Shown here in pieces: positions 16,823-26,402 of a stretch of 64,000 bases of DNA. The stretch is from an uncultured Bilophila sp. (GTDB lineage Bacteria; Desulfobacterota; Desulfovibrionia; Desulfovibrionales; Desulfovibrionaceae). The notes below the pieces were generated by a model. It did not search any database. It saw only the letters and a list, made by a program, of their open reading frames with translations, and was not told the DNA's origin. The stretch lies in NCBI GenBank assembly GCA_910585945.1, contig CAJUHZ010000001.1, forward strand, positions 71,240-135,239, in the 5' to 3' direction. How positions within the stretch are numbered: position 1 is the stretch's first letter; each line of letters begins with the position of its first letter. Made by a program: the position numbers and the translations under genes.

Positions 16823-17899
16823 CTACCGTTCCGTACAACTGATGCAGGGATCAATGGTAAGCGTGACCAGCGGCACGTCAGAGAGCTGAAGCCCCTTCAG
16901 CATATACAGCAACGGCGGGATATTGGCGAAAGTTGGCGTGCGGATGCGAACCCGGTCCAGGAACTTCGTGCCGTTCCCCTTGACGTAATACAGCGCTTCG
17001 CCGCGCGGCTGCTCCACGCGGGAAACGACTTCGCCCGAGGGGTTGCCCTTGACCTTGACGTTGATTTCCGTGTCCGGCAGGTGACCAATGGCCTGACGCA
17101 CGATTTCCATCGATTGCAGCACTTCAAGAAAACGCACCTTGGTGCGCGCCCAGCAGTCGCCGTCAAGTGCGGTGACAGGGGTGAAGCCAAGCTCCGCAAA
17201 GGCCGCGTAGCCAAGCTGGCGCGCGTCCTGGGCCACGCCGCTCCCGCGCAGCGTCGGCCCCGCGGCCCCGAGGCGGAGGGCTTCCTCGGCCGAAAGCACG
17301 CCAAGCCCCACCGTGCGCGTCTTGATGGTGTAGTCGTCCATCGTCACCTTTTCAAGGCGGCGCATTTCCGTTTCGATCTCGTCCAGTTCATCCAGAATCC
17401 AGCGCTGGTGCTCGCGTGAAAGATCCTTGCGCACCCCGCCGACGATGTTGGTTGAAATGATGACCCGGTTGCCGGCCGTGGCCTCGTTGATGTCCATGAT
17501 GCGTTCACGGATTTTCCAGAACTGCATGAACAGGCTTTCAAAGCCAAGGGCATCCGCAAAAAGGCCAAGCCAGAGCAGGTGACTGTGCATCCGGTGCAGT
17601 TCCGACCAGATGGTTCTGAGGTACACCGCGCGGCGCGGCACCTCAATGTTCATCATGTGCTCAATGGCATGGCAGAAGCACAGGGCATGGATGCAGGAGC
17701 AGATGCCGCACACCCGCTCGACGATGTATATCATCTGGTTGTAGTCGCGCAGGCTGGTCAGATTTTCCAGACCGCGGTGCACATAGCCGAGCTTGGGGAT
17801 CGCCTCGACTACGGTTTCGTCTTCCATGACAAGCTTGAGGTGCAGCGGTTCCGGCAAGACCGGATGTTGGGGGCCAAAAGGAATGATCGTGCGGGCCAT
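16823..17899 (-). CDS. echE: Ech hydrogenase large (Ni-Fe) subunit EchE
   Basis: 358 residues, NuoD/group 4 [NiFe]-hydrogenase large subunit. The active-site metal is held by the N-terminal pair in RVCGICSCIH and the C-terminal pair in DPCISCTER; both CxxC motifs are intact, so this is a true hydrogenase rather than a complex I subunit. The protein ends immediately after DPCISCTER, so there is little or no C-terminal peptide for a maturation protease to cut, as in other Ech large subunits. It catalyses reversible proton reduction to H2. It follows echD by 10 bp. Confidence 0.95.
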   Translation of the reverse strand: MARTIIPFGPQHPVLPEPLHLKLVMEDETVVEAIPKLGYVHRGLENLTSLRDYNQMIYIVERVCGICSCIHALCFCHAIEHMMNIEVPRRAVYLRTIWSELHRMHSHLLWLGLFADALGFESLFMQFWKIRERIMDINEATAGNRVIISTNIVGGVRKDLSREHQRWILDELDEIETEMRRLEKVTMDDYTIKTRTVGLGVLSAEEALRLGAAGPTLRGSGVAQDARQLGYAAFAELGFTPVTALDGDCWARTKVRFLEVLQSMEIVRQAIGHLPDTEINVKVKGNPSGEVVSRVEQPRGEALYYVKGNGTKFLDRVRIRTPTFANIPPLLYMLKGLQLSDVPLVTLTIDPCISCTER

Positions 17900-17909
17900 G
17901 ACTCTCCCC

Positions 17910-18299
17910 CTACTTCACGACGGTGGAAATGGTGCATGAAGGACCGCGCAGCAGGGGCGGCGGCGTTTCCTTTTCCAGATAGAGACTGCCCTGGAAATCG
18001 ATCACGATATCGTCCCAGACGATGCCGTAATGATCCCGGCTCTCGTTTTCGATGAGCATGGCGCAAAAATAGATGTTGGAAATGCTCGGCACGTTCTGCC
18101 CCACCGGAACCGTGAGCCGGTAATGCCGCATGGAAAGGTTCTTGTCGTAATGATAAATGATGTCGAGCCTGCCGTCGCCAAGGTTGACGACGCTCATGGT
18201 GACAAGGCGGTAGCCCGCGTCCAGATTGGCCTGCGCCACGGCGCGGACCTGATCCGGGGTGATTGGCTCCGCAACAAGGCGTTCAACTGACTGAAGCAT
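17910..18299 (-). CDS. echD: Ech hydrogenase subunit EchD (NuoC-like)
   Basis: 129-residue hydrophilic subunit related to the 30-kDa NuoC subunit. Recognised by position and by VGQNVPSISNIYFCAMLIENESRDHYGI, which resembles the NuoC signature around E-R-E-x-x-D-x-x-G. Start at 18299 has GGAG upstream; the longer open frame into the echC-echD gap is rejected. It links the small and large hydrogenase subunits within the peripheral arm. Confidence 0.88.
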   Translation of the reverse strand: MLQSVERLVAEPITPDQVRAVAQANLDAGYRLVTMSVVNLGDGRLDIIYHYDKNLSMRHYRLTVPVGQNVPSISNIYFCAMLIENESRDHYGIVWDDIVIDFQGSLYLEKETPPPLLRGPSCTISTVVK

Positions 18300-18370
18300 G
18301 GATTCTCCTGCTCTCGGTAAAAGGCTCGCGCGGCTCCGCCCGGCATGAGCCGACGGAGACGGCGCGGATA

Positions 18371-18862
18371 TCATTCAAAAAGCTGGGTATGGGGCCTGTC
18401 GCGCAGGCCGAGCTTGCTCTTGACGACTTCCAGCGCCAGCACCACGCCGTCGATGATCGCTTCCGGCTTGGCGGCGCATCCGGGGACGTAGACGTCAACA
18501 GGGATCACCCGATCCACGCCGCCCACGACATTGTAGCAGTCCTGAAACACGCCGCCCGAGCAGGCGCACGCGCCGATGGCGATGACTGCCTTGGGATCGG
18601 GCATCTGATCGTAAATGTTCCTGAGCACGGCCTGGTTGCGCTGGTTCACGGTTCCCGTCACCAGCAGCACGTCGGCATGTTTGGGATCGCCTATATTGAG
18701 GATGCCGAAGCGTTCGATATCGAAAACGGGCGTCAGACAGGCCAGCACCTCAATATCGCAGCCGTTGCAGGAGCCGCAGTCGTAATGCACCACCCACGGA
18801 GACTTGAGCCGGCCTTTATTGACGTATCCCGCCAGCTTTGCGGTCAACTTGGACAAATCCAT
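18371..18862 (-). CDS. echC: Ech hydrogenase small subunit EchC (NuoB-like)
   Basis: 163 residues carrying one [4Fe-4S] cluster next to the Ni-Fe site. Cluster ligands are visible in VHYDCGSCNGCDIE, GACACSGGVFQD and VPGCAAKPE. Start at 18862 (MDLSKLTAK) lies two bases after the echB stop; a longer in-frame extension overlapping echB is rejected. It relays electrons from EchF to EchE. Confidence 0.93.
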   Translation of the reverse strand: MDLSKLTAKLAGYVNKGRLKSPWVVHYDCGSCNGCDIEVLACLTPVFDIERFGILNIGDPKHADVLLVTGTVNQRNQAVLRNIYDQMPDPKAVIAIGACACSGGVFQDCYNVVGGVDRVIPVDVYVPGCAAKPEAIIDGVVLALEVVKSKLGLRDRPHTQLFE

Positions 18863-18864
18863 GG

Positions 18865-19722
18865 TTACCTCACATACAGCCACAGGATATTGGCGATAGC
18901 AAGCGCCAGAGTCAGCCCGAAGGCCTGCCGAAGCATCCACTGCCACGTCATGCGCGCGCACACGTTGTCCACCACGATCTCGGCAAGGTAGGTGAGCACA
19001 AGCAGCACGATCATGCCGGCCGCGCCGGTATGCCAGAAAAGCGAACACAGCCCGAGCAGCAGCACCACATCAAGCCAGTGCGAAATTTCAAGCAGGGCAA
19101 GCTGGGGGCCGGAATATTCGGTCAGCACCCCGCGCACGATTTCCTGGTGGCCGTGATGGCAGGAGGCGATATCAAAGGGCGACTTCGCCAGCTTGATGGT
19201 CAGCGCGTACCCCAGCGCAAGATAGAGAAAGGGCAACTGCGGCAGGAGCGGCTCGCGCATGGCGTAGATATCGGAGATGACAAAGCTCCCCGAGGCGATG
19301 GAAAGCCCGACGAACGTCAGGATGATCAGCGGCTCGTAGGCGAGCATTTGCAGCAGCTCGCGCTGCGCCCCGGCGTTGGAGAAGGGGGAGGGAACCGAAA
19401 GCGCGCCCGCCACCCGAAACACCGCGCCCGCCGTCATCACAAAGAACAGCAGCAGCAAGTCCCCGCGCAAAAAGAAGATGAACAGGGCGGCCGCCGATGC
19501 CAGCAGGCAGACATAGGCGGAAAAAACAAGCCACGGGCTGCTCGTGCAGGGCGCCTTGCCGAACAGTTTCAGCACATCGTAAAAGGGCTGAAACAGCGGC
19601 GGCCCCATGCGCGACTGAAGACGCGCGGTGATGCGTCTGTCCACCCCGGCAATGAGTCCGCCCACCGGGACGGCCGCGACAAGCGCGACAAGCGCGCCAA
19701 AAAAGCAGGCAATCGAAGTCAT
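18865..19722 (-). CDS. echB: Ech hydrogenase membrane subunit EchB (NuoH-like)
   Basis: 285-residue polytopic membrane protein of the NuoH/HycD family. Conserved parts visible: GGLIAGVDRRITARLQSRMGPPLFQPFYDVLKL near the N-terminus and SPFDIASCHHGHQEIVRG, the loop facing the peripheral arm. It couples electron transfer to ion translocation together with EchA. Its start overlaps the echA stop by one base, so the two are translationally coupled. Confidence 0.93.
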   Translation of the reverse strand: MTSIACFFGALVALVAAVPVGGLIAGVDRRITARLQSRMGPPLFQPFYDVLKLFGKAPCTSSPWLVFSAYVCLLASAAALFIFFLRGDLLLLFFVMTAGAVFRVAGALSVPSPFSNAGAQRELLQMLAYEPLIILTFVGLSIASGSFVISDIYAMREPLLPQLPFLYLALGYALTIKLAKSPFDIASCHHGHQEIVRGVLTEYSGPQLALLEISHWLDVVLLLGLCSLFWHTGAAGMIVLLVLTYLAEIVVDNVCARMTWQWMLRQAFGLTLALAIANILWLYVR

Positions 19723-21662
19723 CAGAGCAGACCTCCAAGCATGACCACCAAAAGAACCAGGGCGATGGTGTTGAGCTTGCCTGTGAGTTTTTCCTCACCG
19801 AACCAGGCCTCCAGATAGTAGTTGGAAGACCTGTTTTCCACAAAGACATTGAGCGGCCCGTTGAAGCCGAGCTTGCCCTCTTCCGTCTGCTGAATGCCGG
19901 AGAAGTAGGGCAAGTCGGGCTTGCGGACGGCCGCGCGCCGGGCCTGCCGCAAGGAGAGCCACACGCCGAGCGCGAGCAGCGCAAACAGCGGGTAGACCGC
20001 GAACGCGCCCATGCTGTTCCTGAAAACCCCGCCCGAAACGCTGAACGCCCCGTTGGTTCCGTACAGAATCCGTATGGCGTCGTCGATGCCGGCAAAGATG
20101 AAGGGCACAAGGAGCGAAAGCAGGATCGCCCCCCACAGCAGCGCGCGCAGGGCGCAGGTCATGCTTGCGGGCATCTGCTCCGCCGCCGGCTTTTCAGCCG
20201 CAAGCGGATCCCCTCCCAGCACAAGGCCGGCCCACCGCGCCCAGAAAAGCACGGTCAGCGCGCTGCCGAAGGCGATGAGCGTCACCAGCACGGGCATGAA
20301 GGCCGGAGCGGCCGCCGCCGCTTCCATGGCCATCCACTTGGCGAGCAGCGCGCCAAAGGGCGGGAGCATCATGGTCATCATGCCGATCATCATGATGATG
20401 GCAGTACGCGGCATCACCCGGTACAGGCCGCGCATGTCCTCGATATCGCGCGAGCCGATCTGCTGTTCCACCGCGCCCACGCACAGGAAGAGCAGGCCCT
20501 TGGACACCGCGTGGAAGATGATGAGCAAAACGCCCGCCGCAACCGCCGCCGGCGTGCCGATGCCCGCGCACGCGATGATCAGCCCCAGGTTGGCGATGGT
20601 GGAATAGGCGAGCACCTTCTTGCCGTTGCTCTGGCCGCAGGCCAGGGCCGACGTGGCCACAAAGGTGAACGCGCCCATCAGCGCAATGACCCCGGCAAGC
20701 ATGGTTCCGGCCAGGGCCGGAGAAATCCGAAGGACAAGATACACCCCTGCCTTGACCATGGTGGACGAATGCAGGAGGGCCGAAACCGGCGTGGGCGCCA
20801 CCATCGCTCCGCACAGCCAGCTCTGGAAGGGAAGCTGCGCCGCCTTGGTGAAGCCGGCAAAGGCCAGAAAGGCCAGCGGGAGCAGTGTGGCGGCGGTATG
20901 CGCCGCGGGGTCGCCCATGACCTCGATGATTCGTTCCACCGAAAGCGTGCCGAGCGCCTTCTGGGTAAAAAGCATGGCCGCCACAAAGGCCAGGCCGCCA
21001 AGCATGTTCATCCACAGGGCGCGCAAGGCGTTGGCGCGAGCCTCGCGCGTGCCGTCATGACTGATGAGCAGGAAGGAGCACAGCGTCGTCACTTCCCAGA
21101 AAAAGAAAATCCACGGCAGGCTGTCGCACAGCACAAGCCCGTTCATGGCTCCGAGAAAGAGCAGCACGATAAAGAAAAAACGCGGCTGCCGGCTCACGGT
21201 CAAACGCAGATGATCCTCATGCTCTTTCATGTACCCCAGCGCGTACATGCAGACAATGCCGCCCACAAAGGAAATCACCAGAACCATGACGAGCGAGAGC
21301 GCATCGGCCTTGAACATGGCCGGAGCAGGCCCGTCCAGCAGGGCGAAGTCAAGATAGGCCATGCCGAGAAGCTGCGCCACGGCGAGCATGGCGCACAATT
21401 TGTGGCGCATCCGCGAGGCGATGTACAAGATGACGAGCAGAAGCGCGAAATCAAGCACGGTCATGAGTTCCGACAGGCCGCCGCCCGTGGTCACCGGCAG
21501 AGTGAAACCGCCGTAGAGAGCCAGCCCCAGAGCGGAGAGCGCGGTCACTCCCACCCCGGTAAACACAATGACGCGCCGGCTGCGGCCGTCCTTGTCGAGA
21601 CCGGCCGCCGCTGCGGCCAGCAGGGGAAAGAAGATGCAGCCCAAAAGGAGCAGTTGCAACAT
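19722..21662 (-). CDS. echA: Ech hydrogenase antiporter-like subunit EchA (NuoL-like)
   Basis: 646 residues, Mrp/NuoL-type proton-translocating subunit with many membrane helices. The conserved channel region is visible: FFFWEVTTLCSFLLI with the helix-5 Glu, and AAQLPFQSWLCGAMVAPTPVSALLHSSTMVKAGVYL with the discontinuous-helix Lys and His. First gene of the echABCDEF operon, which is complete and in canonical order. GAGAGG lies before the ATG. Together the six subunits oxidise ferredoxin, evolve H2 and pump ions, or run in reverse. Confidence 0.94.
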   Translation of the reverse strand: MLQLLLLGCIFFPLLAAAAAGLDKDGRSRRVIVFTGVGVTALSALGLALYGGFTLPVTTGGGLSELMTVLDFALLLVILYIASRMRHKLCAMLAVAQLLGMAYLDFALLDGPAPAMFKADALSLVMVLVISFVGGIVCMYALGYMKEHEDHLRLTVSRQPRFFFIVLLFLGAMNGLVLCDSLPWIFFFWEVTTLCSFLLISHDGTREARANALRALWMNMLGGLAFVAAMLFTQKALGTLSVERIIEVMGDPAAHTAATLLPLAFLAFAGFTKAAQLPFQSWLCGAMVAPTPVSALLHSSTMVKAGVYLVLRISPALAGTMLAGVIALMGAFTFVATSALACGQSNGKKVLAYSTIANLGLIIACAGIGTPAAVAAGVLLIIFHAVSKGLLFLCVGAVEQQIGSRDIEDMRGLYRVMPRTAIIMMIGMMTMMLPPFGALLAKWMAMEAAAAAPAFMPVLVTLIAFGSALTVLFWARWAGLVLGGDPLAAEKPAAEQMPASMTCALRALLWGAILLSLLVPFIFAGIDDAIRILYGTNGAFSVSGGVFRNSMGAFAVYPLFALLALGVWLSLRQARRAAVRKPDLPYFSGIQQTEEGKLGFNGPLNVFVENRSSNYYLEAWFGEEKLTGKLNTIALVLLVVMLGGLL

Positions 21663-21725
21663 GTGCGCCTCTCTGGATGAAAGGTGAATGCCGTTTCCTG
21701 TCGGGGAAACGGCCGACTCCGAAAA

Positions 21726-21879
21726 GGAAATGACTTCTCCAACGCCTCGCGACCGCCCCGGGGCGATTCATGAGGATCGCTTCGCCGAAAAACGTGGTCT
21801 TCGGCAAACGGATCCGGCCCTGCCGCCGCGCCCGGCTGCCTGCCTGACGATAGAAGCCATGTATGAAATGACTTCTAAT
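21726..21879 (-). repeat. Composite palindromic repeat, copy D
   Basis: Bounded at both ends by GAAATGACTTCT. Read on the minus strand it gives AGAAGTCATTTC, a GC-rich section, then GAAGACCACGTTTTTCGGCG, in the same order as the copies at 28661 and 57781. It lies between echA and lnt, so any echA promoter must sit within or beside it. Confidence 0.65.
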
Positions 21880-21885
21880 TGTCAT

Positions 21886-22396
21886 GAAGGAAAAGCGGGA
21901 AAGCGTCAAGTCTCCTTTCGCAACTAGTTGATTAAACAATCTCTTTGCGATGTTTTTCACAGAAGCGTTGAGCCTGTTTTCACAAAACGCCGGCTCCGCC
22001 TGCCGCACAGGCCAGCTTTCAATCAACCGCTTTCAATCATTTTGGAATCATGTTCCGCAATGCCCGGGCGGCTCCTGCCAGATCAGGGCGAAAGGCGCGC
22101 CCCCCGCCGACGCGCGGCGCACAGCCAGCTCCCATAAAGCGCCGCTCAATGGGAGTTGCCCGGTTTGGACTGTTGGGGGCTTCTCGCCCCCCTCGGCAGG
22201 GGAATCATTCCCCCGCCCCCCCCCCAATGCCCGGGCGGCGTTTTGCGTCAGGCCGGCATCCGGGGGCCTGGGAGATATTAATATTATCCATACTTATGCG
22301 ATTGCCCTGCGCCCGTTCCCTGACGGGCTTGACTTTTTGCTCCGCTTGCGGCTTGACTTTCATTTCCCACGATTTTTTTGGCGATCGGAGTGTATT
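21886..22396. other. Divergent intergenic region between echA and lnt
   Basis: No convincing gene. It holds a stretch rich in hairpins: GGGGGCTTCTCGCCCCC near 22157 and AGGGGAATCATTCCCC near 22198, the latter of a type also seen at 30822 and 56505. An AT-rich palindromic patch, ATATTAATAT, lies near 22276 and could be an upstream regulatory site for lnt. An open frame runs through this region into lnt but lacks coding character. Confidence 0.5.
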
Positions 22397-24328
22397 GTGG
22401 ACGGACAAACAACGCGCCGGCGCGTCTGGCTCACGGCGGGGGCGGCAGGTCTGTGGCTCGGCATGCCCAATGCGCTGATCCAGATTCCAGTCGCGGCGCT
22501 GCTCTATCCGGCGGCGCTTTTTTTTGCGGGCAGTGCCGCGGCGCGCCGGGGCGGGCCGGCACAGGCCTTCCGGCAGGGCTGGTTGTGCGGCCTTGCCGGC
22601 GCTTCGGCCTGTCTGTACTGGGTGGCGATTCCGATCCACGAGGTGGGCGGCCTGCCCTGGCCCCTGGCCGCGCCATGCGCCCTGGCGCTCGGCGCGTACA
22701 TCGGTTTGTACGGAGGAGCGTTCGCGGCGCTGGTCTGCCTGATCCGCCGGCGCGCGGACGCCGGCCCGAACGCTTCCGGTCCCGCCGCCAGCTCTGCCCC
22801 CCCTCCTGTCTCCTGGTCCGTCTCGGGTCCGGTGGAGCGCGCCCTCTTGTTCGGACTCATCTGGCACCTGCTCGAATGGGTGCGCGGCTGGTTCTGCACC
22901 GGCTTCCCCTGGCTTTCTCTGGCGTCCGCCTTTGCGCCGTGGCCGGCGCTGATTCAGGGGGCGTCCCTGGTTGGAAGCTACGGCCTCAGCGGGATCATGG
23001 CCGGCCTTGTGTGCCTCGCGCTTGAGGACGCGGCCCTGTCCGAAACAGATCCGGGCACGACGGGACAGACAGCACCCCCTCGGGCAGGAACCCCCGCCTC
23101 AATGACGCAGGGCAGGGAACGCCCGAAGCTCCGGGCAAGACCGGCCGTGCTCGCGGCAACGGGCTTCGCCCTGCTTCTGGCGTTCGGCATGTGGCGGCTC
23201 CCCCCCCCGGAACAGGCGACAGGAGCGGCGGGAACGGCAAACCGGGGAGGGGAACAGGCGACGAACGGGAACACGCCAGCCCTGCCGCTGTTCACGCTGA
23301 TCCAGGGCAACATCGATCAGAACGTCAAATGGGATCCGGCCATGCAGCGGGACACCGTGCGCCGCTACCTCGATCTGAGCGCGGAAGCTCTTGCGCAAAC
23401 GCCCCGTCCCGATCTGCTGATCTGGCCCGAAACGGCCATGCCCTTCGACTACCTGCACGGCAAAACCGGCTTTCCCGCCTGGATACGAACCTTCGCCGCC
23501 GAGAGGGAAACAGCCCTTCTTTTCGGCGCGCCCGGCTTTCGCCGCCGGCTGAAGCAGGGAAAGGAAGGAACCGGGCAGGAATACGAGGCGTTCAACCGCG
23601 CCTTTCTGGTCTCGCGCGAGGGGCGGGATGTGGCGCGCTACGAGAAGGAACACCTTGTGCCCTTCGGGGAGTACCTGCCGCCGTGGCTGGATGCTCCGTT
23701 TCTGCGGCCGCTGTTGCAGGGCGTCGGCAATTTTTCCCCCGGCGAAAAACGCCTGCCGCTTGTTCTTCCTTCCGGGCGGGCCTCCGCCCGACCTTCCATG
23801 CGGACTCCCGTGCGGACCGGGCGGAAGGACGTGCCCGCCCCTGCCCAAACGCCGCGGCCGCCCGGCGGGGAGGAAGCCGCGCCCGCCCTTGTTCTGGGAG
23901 TGCTGATCTGCTATGAGACGATTTTCCCGGAACTCGCCCGGCAGCGGGTGGCGGACGGGGCGACTGTCTTCGTCAATATCAGCAATGACGCCTGGTTCGG
24001 GCGATCGGCCGCGCCGCGCCAGCATCTTCAGCTTGGATTGTTGCGCGCGGTGGAGCAGCGGCGCTGGCTGGCCCGCGCCACCAACACCGGCATTTCAGCC
24101 TTCATCGATCCATTTGGCCGGGTGGTCGCGGCTGGCGGCCTGTTCACGGAACAAAACGTGACGCACGCCGTGCGGCCGCTGGAAGAACGAACGGTCTTCT
24201 TTTATCTGGAACCCGTCCTGCCGGGGCTGGCCGCCCTGCTTGCTCTCGCCCTGCTTGCAAGGCACGCGTTCCGTCCAACTCCAACCCATCGCTTCAGGAA
24301 ACAGCCATGCAGCAACTCGCCGATTTGA
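22397..24328 (+). CDS. lnt: Apolipoprotein N-acyltransferase
   Basis: About 643 residues; the usual length is about 510. Inner-membrane enzyme that adds the third acyl chain to lipoproteins. N-terminal part is polytopic; the C-terminal nitrilase-like periplasmic domain has the triad Glu345 (WPETAMPF), Lys417 (YEKEHLVPFGEYLP) and Cys505 (LICYETIFPE). The extra length is in Pro/Ala/Gly-rich loops, near residues 120-140, 220-250, 275-295 and 455-490. Start is a GTG at 22397 with CGGAG upstream; upstream frame is not coding. Its end overlaps the prfB start by 22 bases. Confidence 0.9.
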   Translation: MDGQTTRRRVWLTAGAAGLWLGMPNALIQIPVAALLYPAALFFAGSAAARRGGPAQAFRQGWLCGLAGASACLYWVAIPIHEVGGLPWPLAAPCALALGAYIGLYGGAFAALVCLIRRRADAGPNASGPAASSAPPPVSWSVSGPVERALLFGLIWHLLEWVRGWFCTGFPWLSLASAFAPWPALIQGASLVGSYGLSGIMAGLVCLALEDAALSETDPGTTGQTAPPRAGTPASMTQGRERPKLRARPAVLAATGFALLLAFGMWRLPPPEQATGAAGTANRGGEQATNGNTPALPLFTLIQGNIDQNVKWDPAMQRDTVRRYLDLSAEALAQTPRPDLLIWPETAMPFDYLHGKTGFPAWIRTFAAERETALLFGAPGFRRRLKQGKEGTGQEYEAFNRAFLVSREGRDVARYEKEHLVPFGEYLPPWLDAPFLRPLLQGVGNFSPGEKRLPLVLPSGRASARPSMRTPVRTGRKDVPAPAQTPRPPGGEEAAPALVLGVLICYETIFPELARQRVADGATVFVNISNDAWFGRSAAPRQHLQLGLLRAVEQRRWLARATNTGISAFIDPFGRVVAAGGLFTEQNVTHAVRPLEERTVFFYLEPVLPGLAALLALALLARHAFRPTPTHRFRKQPCSNSPI

Positions 24329-25444
24329 AAGCCCGCTCCTCCGTGTTGAACGAACAGTACGAAACGCTCTGGAGGCGGCTTTGACCAGCCTGCCCGGGCC
24401 GAACGACTTGCGGAAATCGAGAAGATGCTGTCCGCGCCCGACGCCTGGAACGCGCCGGAAAAGCTGACCCCTGTCCTGCGCGAAAAAAGCCTGCTGGAAA
24501 GCGAACTTGGCCGGCTCGCCCGGCTCCGCGCAACCCATGACGACATGCTTGAATGGCTGGCCCTGGCGCAAGAGAGCGCCGGCGTCGACTCCGGCGAAAA
24601 CGACGACGCGGCCGAAGCCCTCGACTCGCTGGCCGGGCAGATCGACGCCCTTGCCGATCTTCTGGAAGAGACGGAAATGACCCTCCTCCTCTCCGAAGAG
24701 GAAGATCACATGGACGCCATTCTGGAAATCCACCCCGGCGCGGGCGGCACCGAAGCGCAGGACTGGGCCGAAATGCTCCAGCGCATGTACCTGCGCTGGG
24801 CCGACGCCCACAAATTCGGCGTTGAAGAACTCGACTTCCTCCCCGGCGACGAGGCGGGCATCAAAAGCGTCACCCTGCGTATTTCCGGCGAAAACGTGTT
24901 CGGCCTGCTCAAGGGCGAGCGCGGCATTCACCGGCTCATCCGCATCTCTCCCTTTGACTCGTCGGGACGGCGGCATACGTCCTTCGCCTCGGTGGACGTG
25001 ATCCCGGACGCGGGCGATGAAATTGTCGTGGATATCAAGGAAAGCGACTTGCGGGTGGATATCTTCCGGTCCAGCGGGCCGGGCGGACAGAGCGTCAACA
25101 CCACCAGTTCCGCCGTGCGGGTGACGCATATTCCCACCGGGCTTGTGGCGCAGTGCCAGAACGAAAAGTCGCAGCACCACAACAAGGAATCCGCCATGCG
25201 CATCCTGCGCGGCCGCCTGTACGATCTTGAGCTGAGCAAGCGCGACGCCGAACGCCAGGCCCAGTACGCGGGCAAGAACGCCATCAGTTTCGGCAGTCAG
25301 ATCCGCACCTACACCCTGCAACCCTACCGTCTCGTCAAGGATCATCGCAGCAACTGCGAAATCGGTGACGTGGAGGCCGTGCTCAATGGACGAATCGACA
25401 AACTCCTGCGGGACACGCTCCTTTTCATGCACGGCAGCCGCTGA
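24307..25444 (+). CDS. prfB: Peptide chain release factor 2 (programmed +1 frameshift)
   Basis: RF2 recognises UAA and UGA stop codons. Translation begins at 24307 (MQQLADLKAR), reaches an in-frame UGA at 24382-24384 after 25 codons and must shift +1 there; the rest reads in frame from GAC at 24383 to the stop at 25444. The product is about 378 residues. Hallmarks are SPF in LIRISPFDSSGRR (stop-codon recognition) and GGQ in SSGPGGQSVN (peptidyl-tRNA hydrolysis). Calling only the long frame from 24425 would lose the N-terminal domain. Confidence 0.95.
24371..24385 (+). promoter_or_regulatory. RF2 autoregulatory frameshift site
   Basis: GGAGG followed by CGG, then CTT TGA C. This is the classic RF2 slippery site: an internal Shine-Dalgarno-like element just upstream, CUU that slips to UUU, and a UGA read poorly when RF2 is scarce. 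Confidence 0.92.
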
Positions 25445-26402
25445 TTCTCCGGCGCGGGCGGATCTCTCCCCGCCCGTCCCGAACGGAACGGCCAAGCGGG
25501 GCAGTCCGGACAGCGGGGGCGCCCTTCCCGCGGAGGGAGCCGCCCTGTTGCGTGAACTGGACGGTCTGCGCGCGGCACTGGCGGGCGCGGCCGGCGCGCG
25601 CCCGGCCCCGCCCGGCGGACAGGGAGATCGCCTGATCGTGCTGGCGCGCTTCCTTTCCGATCCCGCGCCCGAGGCATGGGACGCGCTTGCCGCCCGAACG
25701 GAAAGCGAAGCGCGCGGCCCGTGGTTCGCGCTGGAGCTTGACCCCGAGGAATATCCGCAAATGCAGGGGCTGTGCCGGGCCGAGGCACCGCCCCTGGGGC
25801 CGGTGTGCCCCGTAACCGCCGGTTTGCTGCCCGAAAGCTTTCTGCGCCTTGTCGCGTCGGAAACCGATCGCCTGATCGCCGCCGGCGGAGAGGCGACCCT
25901 CGCGCTGTTCGCCGTGGATGGAGCGCCCTCCCCCGGCTCTCCTTCCGGCGACTGCTCCCCCCCCTGCGAAAGCGGAAAGCGGGAAACAACCTTCCCCTCC
26001 TCGCCCGCGGACGCGCCCTTGCGCGTTCTGGCCCGGCTCATGCGCCGCCATGCCCGCGCGTGCGACATACCCGGCCGCCCCACGCGGGATCATCTGGCCC
26101 TGCTCATGCCCGGCGTGGGGCCGTTCCGGGCGCGGGCGCTGGCGGAACGCCTCATCGCCTCGTTTCGGGAGGAAGCCGTGCCGGCCGGGGCCATGCTGCG
26201 GGCGGGCCTTGCCTGCTGCGACGCCGACGCCCCCGTCCCCGCCGCTGTCCTGCTGGCGCGGGCCGAAGAGGCTCTGGCTCTGGCGCAACCGGGCTTCAGC
26301 CGCACCTTCCGCAAGGAGGGCGCACCGGAGCCGGAACGCAGGACACAGGTTCAGGCATGTGAAAAAGCCTTTCTTTTTTTTGGTGATTCGGAGCAGGTAT
26401 GA
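25386..26402 (+). CDS. Degenerate GGDEF-like protein
   Basis: About 338 residues. The C-terminal 170 residues follow the GGDEF-domain pattern (LMRRHARACDIPGRP, then LALLMPGVGPFRARALAERL, then RAGLACCDADAPVPAAVLLARAEEAL), but the signature GG[D/E]EF reads PTRDHLA, so no cyclase activity is expected. A Pro/Ser/Gly-rich insertion interrupts the middle. The ATG at 25386 has GGAGG nine bases before it, although it overlaps the last 59 bases of prfB in another frame. The end overlaps the MinD-like gene by ATGA. May bind nucleotides or act as a protein partner for the following ATPase. Confidence 0.65.
   Translation: MDESTNSCGTRSFSCTAAADSPARADLSPPVPNGTAKRGSPDSGGALPAEGAALLRELDGLRAALAGAAGARPAPPGGQGDRLIVLARFLSDPAPEAWDALAARTESEARGPWFALELDPEEYPQMQGLCRAEAPPLGPVCPVTAGLLPESFLRLVASETDRLIAAGGEATLALFAVDGAPSPGSPSGDCSPPCESGKRETTFPSSPADAPLRVLARLMRRHARACDIPGRPTRDHLALLMPGVGPFRARALAERLIASFREEAVPAGAMLRAGLACCDADAPVPAAVLLARAEEALALAQPGFSRTFRKEGAPEPERRTQVQACEKAFLFFGDSEQV

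Noticed and set aside
15503..17419. Long plus-strand open frame opposite echF and echE
   Set aside because: Antisense shadow of the high-GC hydrogenase genes; Arg/Gly-rich composition and no motifs.
24382..24384. Stop codon early in prfB as a pseudogene sign
   Set aside because: It is the standard programmed frameshift site CUU UGA C with an upstream SD-like GGAGG.
24095..26083. 662-codon minus-strand frame across prfB
   Set aside because: Opposite prfB, including its well-conserved SPF and GGQ regions; low-complexity product.
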